9,065 bases of DNA from Candidatus Colimorpha enterica (GTDB taxonomy: Bacteria > Bacillota > Clostridia > Oscillospirales > CAG-272), in the NCBI GenBank assembly GCA_000433515.1, contig FR891085.1, positions 1 through 9,065 on the forward strand. Direction: 5' to 3'. The notes under the pieces are model-generated. The model did no database searches. It was given only the letters and a program-made list of their open reading frames with translations, and had not been told where the DNA came from. A program made the position numbers and the translations under genes. Below are positions 1-5,253 of the stretch, piece by piece (the stretch's first letter is position 1; every line of letters begins with the position of its first letter).

Positions 1-2
1 GT

Positions 3-809
3 GTTTCTTTCAATAAGATATTTGCCAAGTTGGGCTCGGATATGAAAAAGCCTGATGCCATAACTGTAATTGAAAAAGACACCTTTAGAGATAAGATATG
101 GGGACTCCCCGCAGCGGACTTGCTCGGTGTAGGTCGAGCAACGCAGCGTGTATTAGATAGCTACTGCATACGAACTATTGGAGATTTAGCCAATGCCGAA
201 CCTGATTTTCTAAAAAGACGGCTCGGTAAAAATGGCGTGGCTCTTTGGCAATATGCAAACGGTAATGACCACTCCCTTGTTCACAACTCTGACTTTGTAT
301 CACCAATTAAGAGCGTAGGACACGGAATTACCACAGTAGCAGATTTAGAGAAAAACGAGCAGGTGTGGCCCGTTTTCCTCGAACTAACCCAAGACATAGG
401 ACACAAGCTCCGTGTTCATCAAAAGTGTGCGGATGGAGTCGCTATTCACATACGAGATAACACACTTTTCTCTAAACAATGGCAGATGAAATTGGATATG
501 CCTACACAGTCCCCAATGCTCATCGCCAAGACTGCTTTCAGCCTTTTTGAGAAAAGGTACGATTGGAGAAATCCAATTCGTTCTGTCACCATTCAAGCAA
601 TCAATTTAGTGCCACAAGACACGCCCCGACAGATTGATTTGTTTACCAATGTTGAGAGAATTGAAAAATTGGAAAAGCTCGATTTATGTATTGAAACGAT
701 CCGACAACGGTTCGGCAAGGACAGCATTAAAAACGCAGTCCTCTGTCAAAATCTAAGGTTGCCACCTGAAAAGGCAGAAATTACAATGCCGACCGGAATG
801 TTGAGTTAG
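3..809 (+). CDS. Y-family DNA polymerase (UmuC/DinB type), C-terminal part
   Basis: This is the C-terminal 268 codons of a Y-family translesion polymerase; the catalytic palm lies upstream of the window. The frame is open from base 3. Its first residues (VSFNKIFAKLGSDMKKPDAI) match the conserved palm-end motif of DinB/UmuC, so the TTG at 30 is not the true start. Next comes the helix-hairpin-helix thumb region (LLGVGRATQRVLDSYCIRTI, about 60-100 codons in). The little-finger domain begins around KSVGHGITT. At 630-644 the residues QIDLF form a textbook beta-clamp binding motif (QxxLF). The protein copies damaged DNA in an error-prone way, docked on the sliding clamp. It heads a tight operon, with 9 bases to the next gene. 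Polymerases of this type are common cargo of clostridial ICEs. No regulatory region is visible because the 5' end is missing. Confidence 0.95.
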   Translation, partial: VSFNKIFAKLGSDMKKPDAITVIEKDTFRDKIWGLPAADLLGVGRATQRVLDSYCIRTIGDLANAEPDFLKRRLGKNGVALWQYANGNDHSLVHNSDFVSPIKSVGHGITTVADLEKNEQVWPVFLELTQDIGHKLRVHQKCADGVAIHIRDNTLFSKQWQMKLDMPTQSPMLIAKTAFSLFEKRYDWRNPIRSVTIQAINLVPQDTPRQIDLFTNVERIEKLEKLDLCIETIRQRFGKDSIKNAVLCQNLRLPPEKAEITMPTGMLS

Positions 810-818
810 GAGGTTGTG

Positions 819-1124
819 ATGAACAGCATCGTTCTATCGGACAAACACGCTCCTTGCGGGTATATGGGGATACTCGGTTGTAACGGGTATGAGAAAACAG
901 ATAGCATCATCTGCCTGACTGCAAACGGAGATAACAATTTTCTGAATGAAGGGATTGTGGAGGGTTCGATTTTGTTTATTGAAACAAGGAGTAAGTTCCA
1001 AGAAGGACTGCTCAACGTGTTCAAGTACAAGTCGGATAATTCCCCCCAATACAAACTTTCAAGAAACAAAGTCGCAGGAGCTGCTTTTGTTGGTAAAGTG
1101 CTTATGGCGGTAAATCAATATTGA
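819..1124 (+). CDS. Small S24/UmuD-LexA-like protein, probably without protease activity
   Basis: 101 residues if started at the ATG. I prefer this to the GTG three bases earlier because AGGAGG at 808-813 lies 5 bases before the ATG and only 2 before the GTG. The central stretch ANGDNNFLNEGIVEGSILFI (residues 35-54) resembles the S24 peptidase pattern in which GDSM precedes a turn and a DGD-type strand. QYKLSR (residues 77-82) sits where UmuD and LexA carry the catalytic lysine. Here the nucleophilic serine would be replaced by Asn39 (GDNN for GDSM). No N-terminal DNA-binding domain is present. The neighbouring polymerase gene suggests a UmuD-like accessory subunit; this is inference from context and weak motif similarity. 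If the S24 assignment is wrong, it is an unknown small protein of the polymerase operon. Confidence 0.75.
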   Translation: MNSIVLSDKHAPCGYMGILGCNGYEKTDSIICLTANGDNNFLNEGIVEGSILFIETRSKFQEGLLNVFKYKSDNSPQYKLSRNKVAGAAFVGKVLMAVNQY

Positions 1125-1139
1125 TAGGAGAACAAGACA

Positions 1140-1400
1140 ATGGAAGATCGTAGAAAAGTATATGTAGAGGTAAGAGCAAGACACCTGACTGACGGTACTT
1201 GCCGACCTGAGATCATAAAGTTTGAAAATGACGAGGTTTATGAAATCGACAGAGTTAAGCATTGTTGCCGAGCTGCTTCTACTAAGGTCGGTGGAACTGG
1301 ACTTCGCTATACCGTAATGATTTGCGGCAAGGAAACTTATCTTTTTGATGAAGAAAACGGGAAGTGGTTTGTTGAGGGTAAAAGCAGAGTTGCCACTTGA
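1140..1400 (+). CDS. Conserved small protein of the UmuC operon, unknown function
   Basis: 86 residues, with AGGAG at 1126-1130 nine bases before the ATG and 15 bases after the previous stop. The sequence reads as an alternating beta-rich small domain: YVEVRARHLTDGTCRP, then YEIDRVKHCCRAASTKVG, then GLRYTVMICGKETYLF and a final WFVEGK. From memory, proteins of this pattern (Y/F-VEV, a ...DRV...RAAS-K-GG motif, RYTV, ETYLF, W-FVE) sit next to Y-family polymerase genes in clostridial mobile elements. I cannot name a characterised function. There is no signal peptide or membrane segment. The operon position suggests a job linked to the polymerase or its S24-like partner. Confidence 0.8.
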   Translation: MEDRRKVYVEVRARHLTDGTCRPEIIKFENDEVYEIDRVKHCCRAASTKVGGTGLRYTVMICGKETYLFDEENGKWFVEGKSRVAT

Positions 1401-1417
1401 TAATAGAATAATACTCT

Positions 1418-1431
1418 GGTTTTATAAAACC
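1418..1431. repeat. Perfect 14-bp palindrome, operator candidate
   Basis: GGTTTTATAAAACC reads the same on both strands and lies in the 69-base gap between the 86-aa gene and the zinc-ribbon gene. It has no loop, so it suits a dimeric protein site better than an RNA hairpin. A TTGATA hexamer lies at 1397-1402, but no convincing -10 box sits at 17 bases. No bound protein is known. Confidence 0.4.
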
Positions 1432-1469
1432 TCAGCAAAGGTACAAAGCAACTTGATGAGGTGATGTAA

Positions 1470-1667
1470 TTGAAAAATGATGTTTGGACTCCGATACCGA
1501 TGTTTTGCTCAAATTGTGGGCATCTCAATTACGGTTATCGAAATGATGAAGGTAAGATAAAGTACGAATGCACGAAATGCAAGGTTGTTGCAGTAAGAAC
1601 GCAAAAAGGTCGCAGACACGACCGTATTGATATTTATGCCCCTGTTGGGCAAGTAAGGTATGATTAA
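1470..1667 (+). CDS. Zinc-ribbon protein, unknown function
   Basis: 65 residues starting with TTG, supported by a GAGGTGAT ribosome binding site at 1458-1465, four bases upstream; no in-frame ATG gives a better fit. Two CxxC knuckles are visible: CSNC at residues 13-16 and CTKC at 34-37, about 17 residues apart. This is the spacing of a single zinc ribbon. A basic stretch follows (RTQKGRRHDRIDIYAPVGQV). Small zinc ribbons of this shape are frequent in clostridial ICEs and are presumed to bind nucleic acid, but the role is unknown. It is followed 11 bases later by the next gene and is probably co-transcribed with it. Confidence 0.78.
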   Translation: MKNDVWTPIPMFCSNCGHLNYGYRNDEGKIKYECTKCKVVAVRTQKGRRHDRIDIYAPVGQVRYD

Positions 1668-1678
1668 GGTATAAGAAA

Positions 1679-2161
1679 ATGGCATATATGAATTTGAAAA
1701 CATTGGATATATGGGCAGAGTCGAATATTGACGGCTTTCACGATGAGCATATTGAGATTGACGAAGTAATCGCTCCGGTTATCAGGGAACTAAATCTCAA
1801 AGGCTATAAGACGAAGTTCTGTTGTTCAGGACACCCATACACTTCGCTAAATGAAGCCTTTACCAACTCCGAAGAAACAGCTAAAGGACTTGGAGGCTTG
1901 GTAAAGACAGAAAGAACCGATAACGAGGAGCTTCCTATTAGGGCGTTATACATCGTTCCTGATGATTACTTCTATATATCCTTTGATGGAATAAGCAGTA
2001 AGGACTTTCGCGTTCCTTTGCCTGATGGGTTTTGGTGGGATAAGGAGAGCACTATACGCTTTGAATATTCCACAGATGGTATATATGAGATGCTTGAGGA
2101 ACGATTGATCGCTTGCAAGACTCTTTATCATTGGGCATCGCAACTGCCCCAAAAACAGTAA
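1679..2161 (+). CDS. Hypothetical protein with CCSGH motif
   Basis: 160 residues. The ATG at 1679 is preceded by a weak TAAGG at 1665-1669; an ATG at 1688 is an alternative start. Near the N-terminus there is an acidic stretch (HDEHIEIDEVIAPVIREL), then GYKTKFCCSGHPY with C48, C49 and H52 close together, which could form a metal or redox site. The middle is rich in aromatic and acidic residues (YIVPDDYFYISFDG), and the C-terminus looks helical. There is no signal peptide or membrane segment. I recognise the GYKT-xx-CCSGH pattern from unannotated clostridial mobile-element proteins but know of no assigned function. It is the last gene of the left operon. Confidence 0.75.
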   Translation: MAYMNLKTLDIWAESNIDGFHDEHIEIDEVIAPVIRELNLKGYKTKFCCSGHPYTSLNEAFTNSEETAKGLGGLVKTERTDNEELPIRALYIVPDDYFYISFDGISSKDFRVPLPDGFWWDKESTIRFEYSTDGIYEMLEERLIACKTLYHWASQLPQKQ

Positions 2162-2290
2162 AAACTGAATACGGCGAAACGACGGTAAGGTTGAGATGAA
2201 ACAGGCTGCGTAATTCCTTATCAGGTCACTTGCTTTGAAAACACTTCGGTCAGTTAATCCAGATCTGCCAAAAGCAAACATGAGAGGCTG

Positions 2291-2346
2291 CCGACAAGAC
2301 AGATAGCCACAGGCTAACTCTGTCTTGCCGGTGGCTTTTTGTTTTC
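2291..2346 (+). terminator. Strong hairpin with T-rich tail: terminator or attenuator
   Basis: A long interrupted stem is visible. CCG 2291-2293 pairs with CGG 2329-2331, with an A/C mismatch inside it. CAAGACAGA 2295-2303 pairs with TCTGTCTTG 2319-2327, and TAGCC 2304-2308 pairs with GGCTA 2312-2316 around an ACA loop. TTTTTGTTTT follows at 2336-2345. That makes 17 base pairs and a T-tract, a convincing intrinsic terminator on the + strand. AGCCAC 2305-2310 can alternatively pair with GTGGCT 2331-2336, so a competing fold exists. It may end the left operon, act as an attenuator for the leader below, or both. Confidence 0.7.
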
Positions 2347-2365
2347 GGTAAGAACACGAGAAAAA

Positions 2366-2397
2366 CAGTTTGCTCCCGGCAGAAAAACTGAAGGGAG
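2366..2397 (+). promoter_or_regulatory. Possible RNA pseudoknot or alternative-stem element
   Basis: CAGTTT 2366-2371 pairs with AAACTG 2385-2390. CTCCC 2373-2377 lies inside that loop and pairs with GGGAG 2393-2397 outside it. The two stems therefore interlock as in an H-type pseudoknot, or they exclude each other. CTCCC can also pair with GGGAG 2454-2458, which is the ribosome binding site of the leader ORF. The complementarity is seen directly; folding in vivo is inference. Confidence 0.35.
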
Positions 2398-2460
2398 TAT
2401 TTTTCTTTGAAAAAAGGGACTATTTTTGGATTTTCAGACGGTTTCACCCGTAAGGGAGGA

Positions 2461-2499
2461 ATGACCGTGTGGGAATGTTATTTGGCTAAATACCCGTAA
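2461..2499 (+). CDS. 12-codon leader peptide ORF upstream of the sigma-like gene
   Basis: ATG to TAA encodes MTVWECYLAKYP. The strong site AAGGGAGG (2452-2459) directly precedes the ATG with tight spacing. The ORF is rich in unusual codons for its size (Trp, Cys, two Tyr). Its TAA (2497-2499) lies inside the 5' arm of the hairpin that covers the next gene's ribosome binding site. A ribosome ending or stalling here would open that hairpin. Leader peptides in this arrangement are known from translational attenuation of erm and cat genes. I do not recognise this peptide, and its translation is inferred only from the site and context. Confidence 0.5.
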   Translation: MTVWECYLAKYP

Positions 2500-2554
2500 T
2501 CTCCGATTTTTGATAATTACACACTTTCAAAAATCAATTTTTAAGGAGATTACG
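2495..2554 (+). promoter_or_regulatory. Hairpin sequestering the ribosome binding site of the sigma-like gene
   Basis: CGTAATCTCC 2495-2504 is perfectly complementary to GGAGATTACG 2545-2554. Directly inside, GATTTTTGA 2505-2513 is perfectly complementary to TCAAAAATC 2527-2535. The result is a 19-bp stem with a 9-base bulge (AATTTTTAA 2536-2544) on the 3' side and a 13-base loop. The site AAGGAGAT (2543-2550) of the gene starting at 2558 falls in the 3' arm, and the leader stop codon falls in the 5' arm. No T-tract follows, so this is not a terminator. The expected effect is blocked translation of the sigma-like gene until the 5' arm is occupied. Confidence 0.65.
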
Positions 2555-2557
2555 ACA

Positions 2558-3043
2558 ATGGGATTCAATTATGGAATGGAAAAAAAGAAATTCAATGAAG
2601 AATGGAAAAAACTCCAAAAGGAATATGAAGAAGCAGGTATGAGTGAAAAGAGTATTCAGGAAATATATGAGTTCGATTTGAATGTATTCAGGAAGAACAG
2701 AACTGAGATCAATCATACACAACCATTTACAGATGACGATTGTGCAGAAGGAAATGCTCAGGGAGAATCAATGTCTACTCTTCTTCAAAAGTTTCAATCG
2801 GAGTTATCTGTTATTGACTCACACAACTTTCAGACAAATCCACGCTTTTCTTGGATAGATGAAATTGAGAACGATGAACTTTATATGAAGGTACTCGCTT
2901 TGCCGGAAAAAGACAAGGAACTACTCACAATGATTGCTTTTGAGGGATTCACACAACGGGAAGTTGCAGAAATTCGGAAGGTCGCCCCAGCGGCTATTTG
3001 CAAAAAAATAAAGAAGCTTAAAAAAATACTATTTGAAGGTTAA
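2558..3043 (+). CDS. Sigma-70-like transcription regulator of the ICE
   Basis: 161 residues from ATG 2558, chosen because AAGGAGAT (2543-2550) sits 7 bases upstream; an in-frame ATG at 2510 has no such site and lies in the leader hairpin. The N-terminus (MGFNYGMEKKKFNEEWKKLQ, then GMSEKSIQEIYEFDLNVFRK) is typical of a sigma-like family found beside int/xis in Firmicutes ICEs. The C-terminus (about residues 112-158) carries a region 4-type helix-turn-helix: LPEKDKELLTMIAFEGFTQR followed by EVAEIRKVAPAAICKKIKKL. Region 2 of a complete sigma factor is not obvious, so it may be a partial sigma or a regulator bearing only the sigma4-type HTH. It probably controls transfer or excision genes. Translation appears to be gated by the leader hairpin. 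Confidence 0.85.
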   Translation: MGFNYGMEKKKFNEEWKKLQKEYEEAGMSEKSIQEIYEFDLNVFRKNRTEINHTQPFTDDDCAEGNAQGESMSTLLQKFQSELSVIDSHNFQTNPRFSWIDEIENDELYMKVLALPEKDKELLTMIAFEGFTQREVAEIRKVAPAAICKKIKKLKKILFEG

Positions 3044-3107
3044 TTTTTGCCTGTTTTCGTTGCCTACCAAGTGAAGGGTATTATTTTGAAGGAAAGGAGA
3101 TACAGAA

Positions 3108-3338
3108 ATGACCCTCCGAGCAAACATGAAAACTATCTCAAGCGATGTGATGTATATGTGCCTTTGTCCTGTATGTCTCGGTCAGTTTTTTGACACCCAT
3201 GATTATATTATTTCACGGGACAGGCATGTTCAAAGCAAGGATTGTTGTGACTTTTGCAATCATCGATATGGATATGACTATATCATTCAGACAAAAGGGG
3301 TTGGACAAAAACATATGAGAGAAGCGAGTGAACAATAA
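3108..3338 (+). CDS. Small zinc-finger protein of the ICE end module
   Basis: 76 residues with a good site AAGGAGAT (3094-3101) six bases before the ATG. CPVC at residues 20-23 and CDFC at 47-50 (after an extra Cys) make a two-knuckle zinc-binding pattern, followed by the aromatic stretch HRYGYDYII. The family is common between the sigma-like gene and xis in Tn1549-like elements; its function is not established, although a DNA- or RNA-binding helper role is plausible. The stop codon overlaps the start of the next gene (TAATG at 3336-3340), which points to translational coupling. Confidence 0.82.
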   Translation: MTLRANMKTISSDVMYMCLCPVCLGQFFDTHDYIISRDRHVQSKDCCDFCNHRYGYDYIIQTKGVGQKHMREASEQ

Positions 3339-3562
3339 TGAAGAAATCCGAATTGAGAGAGCTGTATCAAATGATGTTTCCGGAATATCCCGACATCGTG
3401 AATATCGCCCAGCTTCAATCTATGCTTGGAATCAGTCGGCATCTTGCGTATGACTTAATAAATGATGGTTACATAAGGGGGCTGAAAATAGGACATTCCT
3501 TTAGGATTCCCAAGGTCAATGTAATCGAATATGTCATGGATCAGGGCACGACTGCGATTTGA
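3338..3562 (+). CDS. Excisionase-like HTH protein (Xis)
   Basis: 74 residues. The sequence NIAQLQSMLGISRHLAYDLI, then GYIRGLKIGHSFRIPKVNVIEY, is the MerR-like helix-turn-helix plus wing of the excisionase family (HTH_17 type). Small proteins of this type just before a tyrosine integrase gene are the directionality factors that bend DNA at the element ends and favour excision. The start overlaps the previous stop by one base (TAATG) and has no strong ribosome binding site of its own, so it probably depends on translation of the zinc-finger gene. The integrase starts 108 bases later behind its own promoter-like sequence. Confidence 0.85.
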   Translation: MKKSELRELYQMMFPEYPDIVNIAQLQSMLGISRHLAYDLINDGYIRGLKIGHSFRIPKVNVIEYVMDQGTTAI

Positions 3563-3585
3563 ACTATTTCTGCATAATCGCATAA

Positions 3586-3614
3586 TTGAGTATCTCCCAC
3601 CGACAGAGTAAAAT
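3586..3614 (+). promoter_or_regulatory. Probable int promoter
   Basis: TTGAGT (3586-3591) and TAAAAT (3609-3614) are separated by exactly 17 bases and resemble a sigma-A promoter (-35 TTGACA, -10 TATAAT). The expected start near 3621 lies about 50 bases before the integrase ATG. Directly repeated GCATAAT at 3572-3578 and 3580-3586 lies next to the -35 box. The call rests on consensus matching only. Confidence 0.45.
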
Positions 3615-3632
3615 AGATTCATCGGTGGGAGA
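3593..3632. repeat. 11-bp inverted repeat flanking the int -10 box
   Basis: TCTCCCACCGA (3593-3603) and TCGGTGGGAGA (3622-3632) are perfect inverse complements, 18 bases apart, with the TAAAAT -10 box between them. No T-tract follows, so a terminator is unlikely. As DNA it suits an operator for a dimeric repressor or for Xis. In read-through RNA from xis it would form a stable hairpin that could separate int from xis expression. Confidence 0.5.
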
Positions 3633-3670
3633 GGTCTGTGTACAAATCTATTATTCCGGAGGTAATAAAA

Positions 3671-4912
3671 ATGGTATCAGGAACTCTTACAGTAAAGAAT
3701 GGCTATTATTACGCTGTTCTCAGTTATAAGGACGCCACAGGAAAGCGTCATCAAAAATGGGTGTCAACAGGCTTTCCCCAAAAGGGCAACAAGCGGCGGG
3801 CAGAGGAAGAACTTGTCCGTATCCGAAGCACCTTTGAGGTACCGACAGTTTCCGGTGGTCTCAGCTCGGATATGCTTTTTGCCGACTACTTAGAGCAATG
3901 GCTTGAAATTGTCAGAGCGAGAATCAAGCCCGCAACTTTTGGCTCGTATCAGGGAATGGTCAATAGTACAATCGCACCGTATTTTCGCAAGAAAGGAATA
4001 CTGCTGAAAGAACTTGAAGCTCGGCACATTCAGCAGTTCTATACGGAAAAACTAAAAATCGTAAAGCCAAACTCGGTAATTCACTATCACGCGGTAATAT
4101 ATCAGGCATTGAAATATGCAATGAAAACGGATATGGTTCCGCAAAATGTGGCAATGAAGGTTGACCGACCGAGAAAGAATACCTTCCAGCCGACTTTCCT
4201 TGATGCAGAACAAATGCAACGGCTGCTTGAAATCGTAAAAGGAACACGGCTGGAGCTTCCCGTCTTAGTGGCGGCTTTCTATGGGCTACGGCGTGGTGAG
4301 GTGATCGGGCTGAAATGGGATGCAATCGATTTTAATCGTGGAACAATTACCATTAAACGAACAGTTACGGAGGCAACAATCGACGGCACAAATCAGATCA
4401 TTGAACAGGATTCCGCAAAAACGAAATCCAGCCTTAGAACGCTTCCTTTGGTGGGGAGCTTTCGGGAATATTTCATGAAGGTAAAAGAAGCGCAGGAGCT
4501 AAACAAAAAGGTCTGTGGAAACTGCTATAACTACGATTACGATGGATATGTCTTTGTGAATGAACTAGGAGAGCGGATGCGTCCAAACTATCTAACCGAG
4601 TATTTCCCGAAGTTTATCCAAAAGCACGGGATGCCAAAAATGCGTTTTCATGATCTCCGACATAGTTGTGCCAGCCTGCTGCTTGCAAATGGCGTACCGC
4701 TTAAGCAGATTCAAGAATGGCTTGGCCACTCGGACTTCAGCACAACCGCCAATATTTACGCCCATCTCGACTACAGATCCAAAATTTCCTCTGCACAAGC
4801 GATGGAAAAAGGAATGTTTCTTCCAGGTTCAGATGACTTCGGAAGCCGATGGGAAGATATGACCGATCAAGGCGAGGACAAAGAACCAGATATGAACCCG
4901 GATTCGGATTAA
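3671..4912 (+). CDS. int: Tyrosine-type site-specific integrase
   Basis: 413 residues from ATG 3671, chosen because GGAGG (3658-3662) lies 8 bases upstream; the longer GTG start at 3638 has poor spacing. The N-terminal part (about 1-55, GTLTVKNGYYYAVLSYKDAT onward) looks like the Tn916-Int-type arm-binding domain. The SAM-like core-binding domain follows (about 70-160), then the catalytic domain. The catalytic residues are visible: R207 in GLRRGE, K250 in SAKTKSSLRT, H327 and R330 in FHDLRH, H353 in WLGHSD and nucleophile Y363 in NIYAHLD. The enzyme integrates and excises the element by strand exchange at att sites. Its gene ends about 110 bases from a truncated tRNA-Ser, the likely target. 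Length and motifs indicate an intact enzyme. Confidence 0.95.
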   Translation: MVSGTLTVKNGYYYAVLSYKDATGKRHQKWVSTGFPQKGNKRRAEEELVRIRSTFEVPTVSGGLSSDMLFADYLEQWLEIVRARIKPATFGSYQGMVNSTIAPYFRKKGILLKELEARHIQQFYTEKLKIVKPNSVIHYHAVIYQALKYAMKTDMVPQNVAMKVDRPRKNTFQPTFLDAEQMQRLLEIVKGTRLELPVLVAAFYGLRRGEVIGLKWDAIDFNRGTITIKRTVTEATIDGTNQIIEQDSAKTKSSLRTLPLVGSFREYFMKVKEAQELNKKVCGNCYNYDYDGYVFVNELGERMRPNYLTEYFPKFIQKHGMPKMRFHDLRHSCASLLLANGVPLKQIQEWLGHSDFSTTANIYAHLDYRSKISSAQAMEKGMFLPGSDDFGSRWEDMTDQGEDKEPDMNPDSD

Positions 4913-4921
4913 AATAATGTT

Positions 4922-4951
4922 GTTCTAACAAAAAATCAGCCAGTTCTAACA
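4922..4951. repeat. Two direct repeats spaced 21 bp: candidate integrase arm sites
   Basis: GTTCTAACA occurs at 4922-4930 and again at 4943-4951, exactly 21 bases apart, which is two helical turns and so the same face of the DNA. They lie between the int stop codon and the tRNA attachment site, where Tn916-family integrases have their arm-type direct repeats. Binding is inferred from position and phasing. Confidence 0.5.
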
Positions 4952-4980
4952 CGAAAAAAATGGTTTCGTCAGGTGTATGC

Positions 4981-5023
4981 AAAAAAAGAAAAGTCCAGCA
5001 AACCCTTGAGTTTACTGGACTTT
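4981..5023 (-). terminator. Terminator downstream of the tRNA-Ser fragment (minus strand)
   Basis: AAAGTCCAG (4990-4998) pairs with CTGGACTTT (5015-5023), with a further inner pair AAAC 5000-5003 / GTTT 5010-5013. Read on the minus strand, the hairpin is followed by TTTTCTTTTTTT, the proper polarity for ending a minus-strand tRNA transcript. It could also work on the + strand for int transcripts, with a weaker T-run. Confidence 0.7.
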
Positions 5024-5024
5024 G

Positions 5025-5084
5025 TGGCGGAGACGGTGGGATTCGAACCCACGGTACCGTGAGGTACAACTGATTTCGAGTTAG
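5025..5084 (-). tRNA. Truncated tRNA-Ser(CGA): 3' part only
   Basis: Read on the minus strand from the anticodon loop to the 3' end: loop CTCGAAA (anticodon CGA, 5074-5080), the 3' side of the anticodon stem TCAG, and a long class II variable arm (GTACC/GGTAC). Then come the T-arm GTGGG-TTCGAAT-CCCAC, the acceptor 3' strand CGTCTCC, discriminator G and an encoded CCA (5025-5027). The long variable arm together with CGA marks a serine tRNA. The 5' acceptor strand (GGAGACG expected), the D-arm and most of the 5' anticodon stem are missing; past 5081 the sequence is unrelated except for an imperfect CTAA. The gene is therefore broken at the anticodon loop and cannot make a working tRNA here. Confidence 0.85.
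5070..5084. other. Attachment-site core at the tRNA-Ser anticodon loop (inferred)
   Basis: The tRNA homology ends in or just after the seven-base loop TTTCGAG (5074-5080) with its stem CTGA (5070-5073); on the other side TTAG replaces the expected TCAG. Tyrosine recombinases often cross over at the anticodon loop of a tRNA gene. The position next to int and the abrupt loss of homology support this as the core of an att site. The exact cut positions cannot be read from one junction. Confidence 0.6.
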
Positions 5085-5253
5085 AGTCGCCATTCAGACT
5101 TTGAAGGAAAACGCCGGATTTTCGCAGACATTGCGAGAGCTTGAAAACCCTTGAAAAATCAGCACTTTTCAGCCCTCGGAGGCAAAAAACCCCGAAAAGT
5201 CCGATGTACCAAGGAGTTCGAAAAAAATCAGGATTTTGGGAAAAAATCGCCCG

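Larger units (their letters stand above)
1..5081. mobile_element. Int-proximal end of an ICE (Tn1549/Tn916-like)
   Basis: The order polymerase cargo, regulator, zinc finger, xis, int, arm repeats, tRNA 3' part is the usual terminal module of clostridial ICEs. The other end of this copy is outside the window, or is the right-hand segment if the molecule is circular. Confidence 0.65.

Noticed and set aside
2407..2435. Promoter with TTGAAA at 2407-2412
   Set aside because: No acceptable -10 hexamer at 16-18 bases; the best match is only about half consensus.
2495..2554. Reading the stem before the sigma-like gene as a terminator
   Set aside because: No T-tract follows the 3' arm; the arm contains the ribosome site and runs straight into the start codon.
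3060..3084. Promoter TTGCCT/TATTAT before the zinc-finger gene
   Set aside because: The spacer is only 13 bases, too short for a sigma-A promoter; a target of the ICE sigma-like protein cannot be excluded but is unsupported.
3638..3670. GTG start for the integrase
   Set aside because: The GGGAGAGG upstream is only 2 bases away, whereas ATG 3671 has GGAGG at 8 bases and the expected N-terminus.
3960..4325. 121-aa open frame on the minus strand inside int
   Set aside because: Antisense shadow of the integrase catalytic region; no ribosome site and no recognisable protein.
4737..5093. 118-aa minus-strand frame across the int end and tRNA fragment
   Set aside because: It translates the tRNA and terminator region and has no coding character.
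5025..5100. A complete tRNA-Ser gene
   Set aside because: The 5' acceptor strand, D-arm and most of the 5' anticodon stem are absent; only the 3' part is present.
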